Below are positions 23,845 through 31,331 of a stretch of 58,674 bases of DNA, one piece after another. The stretch covers positions 1 through 58,674 of the forward strand of contig NZ_SRXX01000019.1 of the NCBI RefSeq assembly GCF_004804315.1. Direction: 5' to 3'. The DNA comes from Flagellimonas onchidii. Lineage in GTDB: Bacteria; Bacteroidota; Bacteroidia; Flavobacteriales; Flavobacteriaceae. Position numbers and translations under genes: made by a program. The notes under the pieces were generated by a model that saw only the letters and a list, made by a program, of their open reading frames with translations, searched no databases and had not been told where the DNA came from. How positions within the stretch are numbered: the stretch's first letter is position 1; each line of letters opens with the position of its first letter.

Positions 23845-24724
23845 TACATTTTGGTCAGCGTTGATGATCATAGGATTGTCAACGCTGCCTTATTTCCATG
23901 ATATCATTACCGACCCAAATGGGCTCAAGGAATGGGTTCCCAATTTTGGGTTGGAAAATTTACTTACCGATTCAAATGGTTATATACTCGGATTTTCCAG
24001 TTATCGGGTTTTCCTATATACCTTTTTGATCTTTTTGTTTGCGACTATTGGATGGGCCGGATGGTACCAAAGTGCAAAGGACAGGGTTTATTGCCATGGC
24101 TTATTGCTGGTGCTGTTATCAGGCTTGTACCAGTTGGCCTTGATATTGTTGAACCTTAGAAGGACGTTTTGGAACGAACCCACCCAAAAGTTGATCATGC
24201 TTTTTGTGTTCGCGCTGGTGTTGGGATATTTTTCCATGAAAAAGCATGGAATCAATCTTCGTAACGTTCTGCTCTTGGCACCCTTGTTCTTGATAGCGGT
24301 TCTTCCGTTCTACCATGATGTGCTCACCGAACGGAGTGGTGAACTACGGATATGGGTTCCGAATCTTGGCATGGAGACCATGATGACGGATTCCGATGGA
24401 TATGTAAGGGGTCTTGGGAATTATAGGATATTGGTATATCTATTCTGTACATACCTATTTGCCCATTTGGGATGGATTGGGTGGTTCTTTGATTCCAAAG
24501 GCAGTCGTTTTAGGCCTTTTTTACTGGTGCCATCTGCTTTGAGCCTCTACCATGTAGTGATGATCGTCATGTCATGGAGAGAGACAGAGTTCAATAGCCC
24601 AAGCATCAAACTGTACATTACATTGGTGCTGAGTGTCCTTTTGGCCTTTAAATTCTACTATAACAACAAAATTCCCCCAAAGACTGAAGTATTGACCGAA
24701 AATAAGGATGTTGGAGCATTATGA
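23789..24724 (+). CDS. Polytopic membrane protein made of two duplicated halves
   Basis: This protein has 311 residues from the ATG at 23789; an ATG at 23774 adds five. Each half begins with a helix and a conserved block: LPYFHD, WVPNFGLENLLTDSNGY, SSYR in half 1, and LPFYHD, WVPNLGMETMMTDSDGY, GNYR in half 2. Then come a helix ending GWAGW or GWIGW and two more helices with LRRTFWNEPTQKL or WRETEFNSPSIKL. This is a clear internal duplication with about eight membrane spans. I do not recognise the family. It overlaps the lipoprotein gene and, by 4 bases, the next gene, so all three are probably co-expressed. The repeated Asp-rich loops may face the periplasm. Confidence 0.72.
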   Translation: MQQNNRQLTVRKSRIRIPDTFWSALMIIGLSTLPYFHDIITDPNGLKEWVPNFGLENLLTDSNGYILGFSSYRVFLYTFLIFLFATIGWAGWYQSAKDRVYCHGLLLVLLSGLYQLALILLNLRRTFWNEPTQKLIMLFVFALVLGYFSMKKHGINLRNVLLLAPLFLIAVLPFYHDVLTERSGELRIWVPNLGMETMMTDSDGYVRGLGNYRILVYLFCTYLFAHLGWIGWFFDSKGSRFRPFLLVPSALSLYHVVMIVMSWRETEFNSPSIKLYITLVLSVLLAFKFYYNNKIPPKTEVLTENKDVGAL

Positions 24725-25023
24725 AAATTGACAAAAGCAGATTCAACTTTATCAGAGCGACCGGTTTGCTCTTTGAGAAAACCCTGCAACGGGTAAATAT
24801 GATATTGCAGGGAATCGTGGATGCGAAACCCTATAGCATAGATTGGGAAGAAGTCCTTAAGGACTATGATAAAAAAGGGGTCGGGGATGTTTGCGAGTTT
24901 GCCTCCAGTTATACGTTTGGGTGGCATGCCAAGCATGGAAAGTTGGACGACGATGCCAGTAAGCATGCCATGTATCTGGAGATTGTTGATGGTATTGCTC
25001 AACGTCGGGAAAATGTCAAATGA
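24721..25023 (+). CDS. Conserved-looking hypothetical protein (100 aa)
   Basis: This 100-residue soluble protein starts within the stop of the membrane-protein gene (4-base ATGA overlap), so it is translationally coupled. The sequence is helical, with FIRATGLLFEKTLQRVNMIL, then a mid-section (DWEEVLKDYDKKGVGDVCEF) and a C-terminal helix (DASKHAMYLEIVDGIAQRRE). No domain is recognised. Its 3' end overlaps the 3' end of the minus-strand gene at 25016 by 8 bases. Confidence 0.6.
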   Translation: MKIDKSRFNFIRATGLLFEKTLQRVNMILQGIVDAKPYSIDWEEVLKDYDKKGVGDVCEFASSYTFGWHAKHGKLDDDASKHAMYLEIVDGIAQRRENVK

Positions 25024-25273
25024 TAATTTCGCCACTGGGGAGATATTTTTCCAAATCTGCACCGGATTGGAAAATGGCCCTATTGACAACCTTGTTCGTT
25101 CCCTTTTCATGTTCTATCTCCACAAAAATACTGCTGAGTGAATAGAGCACACAATGTGTCCCAACATTGTCGAACTTGGCCACAAATTCTCCCTTGCGGG
25201 CCAAAAGGAGCACTTGTTCCTGTTCCTTGAGCATCAAATAATCATAAAGCTTCACGGGCTTACTGTTTTTCAA
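25016..25273 (-). CDS. Hypothetical protein, start uncertain (about 85 aa)
   Basis: The frame gives 85 residues from a TTG at 25273: NSKPVKLYDYLMLKEQEQ, then VLLLARKGEFVAKFDNVG, then VVNRAIFQSGADLEKYLP. No family is recognised. No ATG exists upstream in frame before a stop. An ATG at 25287 is out of frame by one base: ATG GAA AAA GAA TTT TG. One extra T in the TTTT run would join it to the body as MEKEFLKNSKPV. So either a TTG start is used or a single-base deletion has damaged the start. The 18-bp palindrome lies between it and the XRE gene. Confidence 0.5.
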   Translation of the reverse strand: MKNSKPVKLYDYLMLKEQEQVLLLARKGEFVAKFDNVGTHCVLYSLSSIFVEIEHEKGTNKVVNRAIFQSGADLEKYLPSGEIII

Positions 25274-25303
25274 AATTCTTTTTCCATTATAAAAATATAA
25301 AAT

Positions 25304-25321
25304 GTGGGTTAATTAACCCAC
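25304..25321. promoter_or_regulatory. Perfect 18-bp palindrome, candidate XRE operator
   Basis: GTGGGTTAATTAACCCAC is its own reverse complement over all 18 bases. It sits between the divergent genes at 25273 (minus) and 25365 (plus), the latter encoding an XRE regulator. A perfect dyad at this spot is what an autoregulatory XRE operator controlling both genes would look like. Binding is inferred. Confidence 0.65.
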
Positions 25322-25364
25322 GATATTTTTGATAAATCTCTCCACCTTGTTCCATCAACCAAAG

Positions 25365-25616
25365 ATGGATGGAATGAAAGAACATGACGCTTTTCTAAAG
25401 GCGTTTGGAGAAAGCCTTAAGCTATTGCGATTGGATAGAGGTCTTAGTTACCGGAAAATGTCACAACGGTGCGAGGTAGATTACAGCGATATCTCAAAAA
25501 TTGAAAAGGGGATGGTCAATATCCAGTTGTCCACAGTTGCCGAACTGGCAAAAGCCTTGGATGTTCCTGTAAAGGAACTTTTTGATTTTGGTGGGACTGA
25601 GAACAGTAGTGATTAA
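25365..25616 (+). CDS. XRE-family helix-turn-helix transcriptional regulator
   Basis: This protein has 83 residues from the ATG at 25365 (a TTG at 25329 is in frame but less likely). It is a single HTH_3 domain: GESLKLLRLDRGLSYRKMSQ, RCEVDYSDISKIEKGMVNIQ, LSTVAELAKALDVPVKELFD. The SYRKMSQ...DYSDISKIEKG part is the classic DNA-reading helix pair. It has a perfect palindrome 44 bases upstream, so it likely represses itself and the divergent gene. This type is common on Bacteroidota mobile elements. Confidence 0.9.
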   Translation: MDGMKEHDAFLKAFGESLKLLRLDRGLSYRKMSQRCEVDYSDISKIEKGMVNIQLSTVAELAKALDVPVKELFDFGGTENSSD

Positions 25617-25724
25617 TATTTGACAAAAAACGCTTTCTGTATTTAATTTCTTTTCCCGGTTCCCAGATTGACCAATGCTTGAACAAAGCAGAGATTTCCA
25701 AAGACTATATTTTTCGATGCCCAT

Positions 25725-25931
25725 TCAAGTCATATTGGTTTTGATGGTCCACGTCATTTTGTATTGCTCCCATTCCTTTCGGATTTCCCGATATTGATCC
25801 ACTTTCCCAAGCCGTCGGCACTCCTTTTTTGATAGCAAAACAACAACATCCATTCTTGCGGGCGGCATAAAGCCGCTCTGCTTTTTATACGCCCCTTGCA
25901 AGCTTGGATGTTGTACCACCATAAGCAACAA
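25725..25931 (-). CDS. Small hypothetical protein containing the second repeat copy
   Basis: This frame of up to 68 residues includes the 88-bp repeat (25764-25851). Its core is MDVVVLLSKKECRRLGKVDQ followed by YREIRKEWEQYK. The start could be at 25931 or at internal Met codons. Because the other copy (23226-23313) preserves the same reading frame apart from one stop, the frame appears to have been under selection. No family is recognised. A GCGGC/GCCGC hairpin (25862-25876) lies within its 5' part. Confidence 0.42.
   Translation of the reverse strand: MLLMVVQHPSLQGAYKKQSGFMPPARMDVVVLLSKKECRRLGKVDQYREIRKEWEQYKMTWTIKTNMT
25764..25851. repeat. 88-bp direct repeat, copy 2
   Basis: This copy is about 88 percent identical by eye to 23226-23313 in the same orientation, with no indels. 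The two copies bracket a 2.5-kb accessory block (lipoprotein, membrane protein, two hypotheticals, XRE regulator). That block may therefore have been inserted, duplicated or exchanged by recombination at the repeat. Confidence 0.7.
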
Positions 25932-25981
25932 AAAGGATACGTGACGGCACTATGGGAAGTAAATCATTTAAAACAATAACG

Positions 25982-26119
25982 ATGAAATCATACGAAAAAA
26001 ATAAAACGGGAGCACTTCAAAAGTTAAAAACAAACAAAAAGGAAAACGCTCTGGATATAATAAGTAAATCAGTTTTCAATGCCCTGACGGATAGGGCTTC
26101 ACTATACAGTAATCTTTAA
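25982..26119 (+). CDS. Small basic hypothetical protein (45 aa)
   Basis: The ATG at 25982 gives 45 codons ending TAA at 26119, just 10 bases before the SSB gene. The product is Lys/Asn-rich (MKSYEKNKTGALQKLKTNKK), with a C-terminal helix-like part (ALDIISKSVFNALTDRASLY). No family is recognised. Position suggests it is the first gene of the SSB transcript, but it could be a leader region without function. Confidence 0.45.
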   Translation: MKSYEKNKTGALQKLKTNKKENALDIISKSVFNALTDRASLYSNL

Positions 26120-26129
26120 ATTTTTAATC

Positions 26130-26567
26130 ATGAGTACATTGAGAAACAAAGTCCAATTGATCGGGAACATAGGGGGCGATCCCAAGGTCACCGTTCTAGA
26201 AAGTGGAAGCAAAACAGTTCGCTTTTCCATGGCGACCAACGAGTATTATCGAAACGCCAAAGGGGAAAAGGTGCAGTCCACCCAATGGCACAATGTGGTG
26301 GCCTGGGACAAAAAGGCCGATGTCATTGAGCAGTATGCCCATAAGGGCAAGGAAATTGCCATTGAAGGTAGGTTGATCTCACGGAGCTACACCAACGAAA
26401 TGGATGTGAAATGCTACGTTACCGAAATCGTGGCCACCGAGATCCTGTTATTGGGTGCCAAGGAAAGTAATAGGGAATCCCAAAATGGGGAACAGGCCTC
26501 TACAAATAGGAAAGACCAAAAGACCGTTTCCAAGGCCAAGGATGGAAAAGTAGAAAAAGCTGCTTGA
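26130..26567 (+). CDS. ssb: Single-stranded DNA-binding protein
   Basis: This 145-residue protein has an OB-fold SSB: LRNKVQLIGNIGGDPKVTVL, TVRFSMATNEYYRN, TQWHNVVAWDKKADVIEQYA, KGKEIAIEGRLISRSYTNEM and a conserved YVTEIVATEILLL strand. The variable C-terminal tail is Lys-rich (KDQKTVSKAKDGKVEKAA) and lacks the usual acidic DDxxPF tip. Element-borne SSBs coat transferred single strands; loss of the acidic tip suggests it does not recruit host repair proteins in the normal way. A clean terminator follows at 26586. Confidence 0.92.
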   Translation: MSTLRNKVQLIGNIGGDPKVTVLESGSKTVRFSMATNEYYRNAKGEKVQSTQWHNVVAWDKKADVIEQYAHKGKEIAIEGRLISRSYTNEMDVKCYVTEIVATEILLLGAKESNRESQNGEQASTNRKDQKTVSKAKDGKVEKAA

Positions 26568-26585
26568 TCGGTCAGCTATGAACAC

Positions 26586-26625
26586 AAAGAGGGCGCACGC
26601 CACCTAATTGTCCCGCCCTCTTTTT
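26586..26625 (+). terminator. Rho-independent terminator after ssb
   Basis: AAAGAGGGCG (26586-26595) pairs perfectly with CGCCCTCTTT (26614-26623), followed by TT. It lies 18 bases after the SSB stop. The flanking A and T runs allow it to work in either direction. Confidence 0.82.
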
Positions 26626-26651
26626 CATTATAGATCCTCAAAGAAAATACA

Positions 26652-27101
26652 ATGGGAACACAAGTTAACGAAATAAGCATACGATACAAAGAACGGATTC
26701 CCGCTCCCTTTTGGAAACAGATCAAATGTTCCAAGGATGCAGCGGAACTCTTGTTCCAAACATGGAACAAGGATAACATAGCGGTACATGAATCCTTTAA
26801 AATTGTTTTGTTGAACAACAGTAACAAGGTCAAAGGCATTTATCAGATATCACAGGGCGGTATTACGGCAACCTTGGTCGACCTACGGATCCTTTTTGCC
26901 GTAGTATTAAAAACACTTTCCGTGGGCGTGATCCTCTCCCACTGTCACCCCAGCGGGAAATTGGAGGCCAGTGATCAGGACAGACAGATCACGGATAAGA
27001 TCCAAAAGGCAGCGGAACTTTTCGATGTCAAGATATTGGATCATATCATCATTGCCCCTACTGGGGAATACTATAGTTTTGCGGACAACGGCCAGATTTA
27101 A
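26652..27101 (+). CDS. JAB/RadC-like domain protein
   Basis: This 149-residue protein has the JAB metalloprotease-like signature SHCHPSGKLEASDQD near residue 95 (the HxHPSG, Ser, Asp pattern) and a downstream strand VKILDHIIIAPTGEYYSFAD. This is the RadC-type domain often annotated as a DNA repair protein on mobile elements. Only the JAB domain is present, without the helix-hairpin-helix of chromosomal RadC. The metal ligands are intact. The cellular role of such stand-alone copies is not established. Confidence 0.85.
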   Translation: MGTQVNEISIRYKERIPAPFWKQIKCSKDAAELLFQTWNKDNIAVHESFKIVLLNNSNKVKGIYQISQGGITATLVDLRILFAVVLKTLSVGVILSHCHPSGKLEASDQDRQITDKIQKAAELFDVKILDHIIIAPTGEYYSFADNGQI

Positions 27102-27111
27102 ATTCCTCATC

Positions 27112-27411
27112 ATGATCCATTTGAATTTTTCACAGCCTGCCCAAGAGATGCAGGATGAGCTTTTCCCAATGGCCCGTGAACATGTGGAACATCTTTATAA
27201 GGATTCCATGCGATCACACTGTGATAAAAATGGTGGGGACAATAACAAACTTATGGACGAAGAGGCCATAAAGATTTTGTACACGTATAATCATGTGTTC
27301 AATATTTGGTTCGGACATTATCCGGCAAAAACACAGGGAGCCATTTTTGGTTCCCTTTTTCTTTTTAAAGATTTTCCATCCCATCCATCAGTATCGTTGC
27401 ATTTTTTATAA
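27112..27411 (+). CDS. Hypothetical protein (99 aa)
   Basis: The ATG at 27112 begins 10 bases after the JAB gene and opens 99 codons. The N-terminal part looks like a real globular protein (MIHLNFSQPAQEMQDELFPM, EEAIKILYTYNHVFNIWFGH). The last 25 residues (AIFGSLFLFKDFPSHPSVSL onward) are less protein-like and could be read-in sequence, so the original gene may have been longer or shorter. No family is assigned. Confidence 0.55.
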   Translation: MIHLNFSQPAQEMQDELFPMAREHVEHLYKDSMRSHCDKNGGDNNKLMDEEAIKILYTYNHVFNIWFGHYPAKTQGAIFGSLFLFKDFPSHPSVSLHFL

Positions 27412-27684
27412 AACCTTCCTTCCCAAACTCTTAAAATCCATTGTTTCTCCAACAGGATGACCCAAGGCCAATACCTTGGGATTGGTATGGAGTTTTCCCC
27501 GCTTGCGTGGGGAAACGGAATAGCGAGAGGGTAGCACGGCAAGCCGGTGCTACGAGTATGATTTGCTCCGCAAAAGCCCATAAACACTAGGGCTACCAAG
27601 AATGGTGATACGGAATCGGGTTTCGGAATTTGCTGTAAATCCCCTTGAAAACCCTGAAAACATTAAAAAAAGTTGCTGTAAAAA
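27412..27684. other. Candidate origin of transfer (oriT) region
   Basis: This 273-base non-coding interval directly upstream of two mobilization genes is rich in inverted repeats. CCCAAGG (27461-27467) pairs with CCTTGGG (27474-27480). TTTCCCC (27494-27500) pairs with GGGGAAA (27509-27515). GCACGGCAAGCCGGTGC follows near 27534. Relaxase binding and nick sites in mobile elements usually lie in such regions next to mob genes. The nick site itself is not identifiable from one sequence. Confidence 0.55.
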
Positions 27685-28248
27685 ATGAAAAAGAATAGAA
27701 AGACTTATGGGTTTTCGGCCATTAATATAAAAAGTAGGGTAGCCAAACGATTCCGCAGTTTCTCTAAAAAAACTGCTAAATCCCACACCGGAACCCTTAT
27801 AGCAGTTATGGACTTTTTTGAGTGGCATGGTTTTGTTCCATCGGACAGGCTGGGCCAAAGTTTCCTGCAAGAGATCATCAACAACCGGAAACTTACCGAG
27901 ACTTCCATCAAACGTACAGAGGCATCCATAGCCATAATCCGTGATATTGAAATCACACAGACCAAGCCCACCAATGCCATTTTGGAAGCCTTGCTCGAAC
28001 AAAAGGTCAAGCATGAAAGACCGAAAGTGGAACCCAAACCTTTAAGGCAAGAGCCGCTGATAGAGACCACCGTTCCCAAGATTAGATATGAAAGGCTCAT
28101 GGACAAAATGGAAATGCTCAAAAGGGAAAGCCAATATGTGGTGGGAAACACCACCCTTGTAAAGCCTTCTTTCGGAAAACCCTATCTGCGGTTGGACATT
28201 ACCGCAGGGGAATTGGAAAACTATAAGAGAACACTTCAAAACCTATAG
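27685..28248 (+). CDS. BfmA/BtgA-like mobilization protein (MobA position)
   Basis: This 187-residue basic protein opens MKKNRKTYGFSAINIKSRVA with KRFRSFSKKTAKSHTGTLIA, a DNA-binding-like N-terminus. A helical middle contains WHGFVPSDRLGQSFLQEI, and the C-terminus is Lys/Glu-rich. It matches the BfmA/BtgA family, accessory proteins that bind oriT in Bacteroides transposons and plasmids. It starts right at the end of the oriT-like region and lies 2 bases before the MobB gene. Confidence 0.72.
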   Translation: MKKNRKTYGFSAINIKSRVAKRFRSFSKKTAKSHTGTLIAVMDFFEWHGFVPSDRLGQSFLQEIINNRKLTETSIKRTEASIAIIRDIEITQTKPTNAILEALLEQKVKHERPKVEPKPLRQEPLIETTVPKIRYERLMDKMEMLKRESQYVVGNTTLVKPSFGKPYLRLDITAGELENYKRTLQNL

Positions 28249-28250
28249 AT

Positions 28251-29282
28251 ATGTACATCACCATCACAGCACAGAAAATCGGCAGAGGTTTCGAGACCTA
28301 TAACAGCAGCGTACGGGACTATGTGGTTTATCTCGAAAAGGAGAACCAAGATTTGGAACCTGATGATCGGCAAGAGACCTTTTTTGACCAAAATGAAAAT
28401 GCCATTGCCCCTGAAAGGACCATATCAGAAATCGATGGCAATACCGCCAAGCTCAAAAAGAGGGAGCCCAAGTTCTATTCCATTGTGGTCAGTCCAAGCC
28501 ATCGGGAACTCAAACACATAGGCAATGATTCCGAAGCACTGAGGCGATATACCCGTGAGATTATGAAGGATTATGCCGCTGCCTTTTATCGGGACCGAAA
28601 AGTGACGGTTGACGATATCAAGTACTATGCAAAGATCGAACATGAGCGCACTTTTAGGGGCTTTGATAAAAAGGTGCTTGAAAATGCCCCTTACCGAAAA
28701 CAAATTGCCAAGCTCCGCAATGACGTGGCAAAAGTGGAGCGTGGAGAACTGGAGGGCAATCTACAAACCATCCAAAAGGAAATCGAACGCTTGATTCAAG
28801 AAGCCCCGCATAAGATCAATGGTAAAATGGTGGTCGAGGGAATGAAAAAGGAGGGGACACAATCCCACATCCATATCATCGTGAGTCGAAAGGATGTGAC
28901 CAATACCTACAGTCTTTCCCCTGGGGCCAAGTTCAAGGAATCGGAAACCATCCTTAATGGGAAAAAGGTCAAACAAGGGTTTCATCGTGACGGGTTCTAC
29001 CAATCTGCCGAAAAGACCTTTGACCGCATGTTTTCATATGACCGGAATTATGTGGAACGATACACTGCCAGAAAGCTATACCGTCAAGACCCCAAAAAGT
29101 TCATGGTCGTATTGATGGGATTGCCCACCAATGAAAAACAGATTGCTCTGAAACTGTTGCACAAAGGTGGAATCCAAATCCCCAACATTCCAACCAATAA
29201 GATACAATTGGCCTATAAGGCCATCATGAAACTCAAGCAAGGTGTAGAACGGGCCATCAGATCGGGGGCCATTGAAATCTAA
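28251..29282 (+). CDS. mobB: MobB-type mobilization protein / putative relaxase (DUF5712-like)
   Basis: This 343-residue protein begins MYITITAQKIGRGFETYNSS. It has mid-protein KFYSIVVSPSHRELKHIG, a candidate metal-binding motif SHIHIIVSRKDVTNTYSLSP (His-x-His) and the downstream helix DGFYQSAEKTFDRMFSYDRN. The His pair and surrounding strands look like the HUH motif of relaxases, with KYYAKIEHERTF possibly supplying Tyr. It would nick oriT and pilot the DNA strand, with the BfmA/BtgA protein upstream as accessory. Catalytic Tyr identity is uncertain. Confidence 0.78.
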   Translation: MYITITAQKIGRGFETYNSSVRDYVVYLEKENQDLEPDDRQETFFDQNENAIAPERTISEIDGNTAKLKKREPKFYSIVVSPSHRELKHIGNDSEALRRYTREIMKDYAAAFYRDRKVTVDDIKYYAKIEHERTFRGFDKKVLENAPYRKQIAKLRNDVAKVERGELEGNLQTIQKEIERLIQEAPHKINGKMVVEGMKKEGTQSHIHIIVSRKDVTNTYSLSPGAKFKESETILNGKKVKQGFHRDGFYQSAEKTFDRMFSYDRNYVERYTARKLYRQDPKKFMVVLMGLPTNEKQIALKLLHKGGIQIPNIPTNKIQLAYKAIMKLKQGVERAIRSGAIEI

Positions 29283-29283
29283 G

Positions 29284-30873
29284 ATGATGTTGACCATTAC
29301 TTTTATACATATCGTTTTGTTGTTGTTGCCAATCGGATGCTTGATTTCTTTGCTTTTGGTCAAGTGCCTCCGTTATGGATTTGCCTTGTCATGGATGTTG
29401 GTCCTTGGAATGGGGACTACTCTTTTCTTTCTATTGGAAATGGGCGTTTTTCAGAGAACAATACTCTATGTATTGTTGCCCTGGGGATTTGTAAACCTAT
29501 TGTATTATGTTTTTATCCCAAACAGAGAGGCCAATACCGTTGATAAAAAATATCGATTGGTGCTACAGACTAAGGGGGCCAAAGTGGTGTTGGACAACAT
29601 TCGAAGGGGCATTTCCATTATAGGGGCAGCAGGGAGTGGAAAGACCGAAAGTGTGGTCTACAATCTTTTCCAACACTTTGCGGCCAATCGTTTTTGTGGG
29701 GTCATGCACGATTACAAAAACTTTGAGATTACGGAAATGGCCTATCAGCTCTTCAAAGGGACTGACCGAAAGTTCCATATCGTTTCCTTTGACCCCATCT
29801 ACCATCGGGTGAATCCCATTGCACCTCGATATTTGCCCGATGAGGAAAGTGTCCACGAGATTTCCCGTGTCCTTTTGGAAAATTTACTCGAACTTAAAGA
29901 AAGCGGAACTACAGGTACCTCTAAATTCTTTCAAGATGCGGTAGAGGGGCTTATGGGGGGAATGATTTGGCGTTTGAAAACAGATTGCCCAGACTACTGT
30001 ACCATTCCCCATATGATTGCGCTCTACCAACATTTAGACACGGAACAATTAGTTCAATTTCTAAGTGCAGATTTAACCTCCAAGGCTATGGCGGATGCCT
30101 TTATCAGTGGAGTGGATTCCGATAGACAGACCGCTGGGGTAAAGAGTACCTTGGCCAATGCCTTCAAGAAGATCAGCACCCAGAAAATATTCATGGCACT
30201 ATCTGCGGATGAGGTATCCTTGGACGTGAACAATCCTAAAAACCCATCGGTCATCTCCATTGTGAACGATCCAAAAAAAGAAACCTCCCTATCCCCAGTA
30301 ATAGCGACCATCATCCACACCGTTTCCAAACAGATGAGCGATCGGAACCGTTTGACCTCTTTCTTCCTTATAGAAGAGGCTTCCACCATACGGCTCTTGA
30401 ACATGCACCGGATTCCTGCAACATTGAGGAGCTATGATATAGCAACGGTCTATGTGCTACAGGACAAGATTCAGAACGATATGCTCTATGGGGACAAGGC
30501 AAGCAAGGCCATATTGGGCAATCTCTCCTACCAATTCTTTGGAAAGGCCAATGATCCCGATACGGCCAAATACTATGAACGTTTTTTTGAAATTGTGAAA
30601 AAACAATCCAAAAGCGTCAACAAAGGATATAACCTCAATTTTGATACTCGCGTCACTCAAAGTGAAAGAGAGGTGGCCAAGACGCGAGCAGATGCCTTTT
30701 ATGGATTACGGCAAGGGGAATTTGTGGTGTTCTTTGATGGGAAGGACAAGAAGGTATGCTTTAAAACACCTCAGATTATAAAGGATTTACCGTATCCCAA
30801 GATTATTGGTTGGGATAAATTAAAAGCAAATTTTGATAGGATTCATGGGGAAGCACGGTCAATATTTAATTAG
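29284..30873 (+). CDS. Type IV coupling protein (VirD4/TraD-like; MobC position)
   Basis: This protein has 529 residues from the ATG at 29284, 1 base after the MobB stop. Two or three N-terminal membrane helices (FIHIVLLLLPIGCLISLLLV, LSWMLVLGMGTTLFFLLEM) come first. Then follow Walker A GAAGSGKTESVVYN near residue 115, Walker B-like SFFLIEEASTIRL near 365 and the VLQDKIQNDMLYG segment. It brings the relaxase-bound strand to the type IV channel. It is the last gene of the GC-richer conjugative block. Confidence 0.9.
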   Translation: MMLTITFIHIVLLLLPIGCLISLLLVKCLRYGFALSWMLVLGMGTTLFFLLEMGVFQRTILYVLLPWGFVNLLYYVFIPNREANTVDKKYRLVLQTKGAKVVLDNIRRGISIIGAAGSGKTESVVYNLFQHFAANRFCGVMHDYKNFEITEMAYQLFKGTDRKFHIVSFDPIYHRVNPIAPRYLPDEESVHEISRVLLENLLELKESGTTGTSKFFQDAVEGLMGGMIWRLKTDCPDYCTIPHMIALYQHLDTEQLVQFLSADLTSKAMADAFISGVDSDRQTAGVKSTLANAFKKISTQKIFMALSADEVSLDVNNPKNPSVISIVNDPKKETSLSPVIATIIHTVSKQMSDRNRLTSFFLIEEASTIRLLNMHRIPATLRSYDIATVYVLQDKIQNDMLYGDKASKAILGNLSYQFFGKANDPDTAKYYERFFEIVKKQSKSVNKGYNLNFDTRVTQSEREVAKTRADAFYGLRQGEFVVFFDGKDKKVCFKTPQIIKDLPYPKIIGWDKLKANFDRIHGEARSIFN

Positions 30874-30916
30874 GCTCTAACATGTGGAGTATTTCTACCT
30901 ATTAAAACACCTTGGA

Positions 30917-31249
30917 TTATCCTTTTTCTATAAATAGCGACGAAATTTTATCCGTAGATATTTTTGTTTTAATGTTCCTATGGATGATTTCAAAGCCCTC
31001 TATTTTGTTGATGCCATGATTATCTAAATACTATGACAATTCAAGGGCATTATCTTGTGAATCAAAAAGAAACCTATACTTTTTAGTGTTATTCTTTATA
31101 AATATTTCTTGCTGGTTCCTCCATTATCCAAAAACCTGAACTGCCAAAGGTCTATATTTACATCGGATTGCCTGAGAATTACCTTGTCCTATGATTTCAA
31201 AATTGTATGCCTATGTCATATTTGTGTTTAGAACGGTATGATTATCCAT
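30917..31249 (-). pseudogene. Decayed gene, one frame with three internal stops
   Basis: From an ATG at 31249 one frame runs 111 codons to TAA at 30919-30917 with no frameshift but three internal stops (TAG, TAA, TAG). The pieces look protein-like: MDNHTVLNTNMT, then AYNFEIIGQGNSQAIRCKYR, then IFIKNNTKKYRFLFDSQDNA, then NKIEGFEIIHRNIKTKIS. No family is recognised. It is downstream of the LytTR gene at 31332 on the same strand and fills most of the gap after the coupling protein. Point nonsense without indels suggests recent inactivation. Confidence 0.6.
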
Positions 31250-31331
31250 TTTAAATAATTTTAGTGTTCTTTCCTATGTTTTTTAAATGATTTAATAGAT
31301 TAAGTGCAGACGTTTAGTTGAAAATTTAGAG

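Noticed and set aside
27492..27516. Single repeat-like block with GTTTTCCCC and GGGGAAAC arms that resembles a CRISPR repeat
   Set aside because: Only one copy is present, without spacers or cas genes. It fits an inverted repeat of the oriT-like region.
30917..31249. Three in-frame stops as a recoded or suppressed gene
   Set aside because: TAG and TAA are both used and all neighbouring genes use them as normal stops. Pseudogene decay is simpler.
11425..31331. Attachment sites or an integrase that would define the ends of the conjugative element
   Set aside because: No integrase gene, tRNA end or direct repeat marking boundaries could be found in the window.
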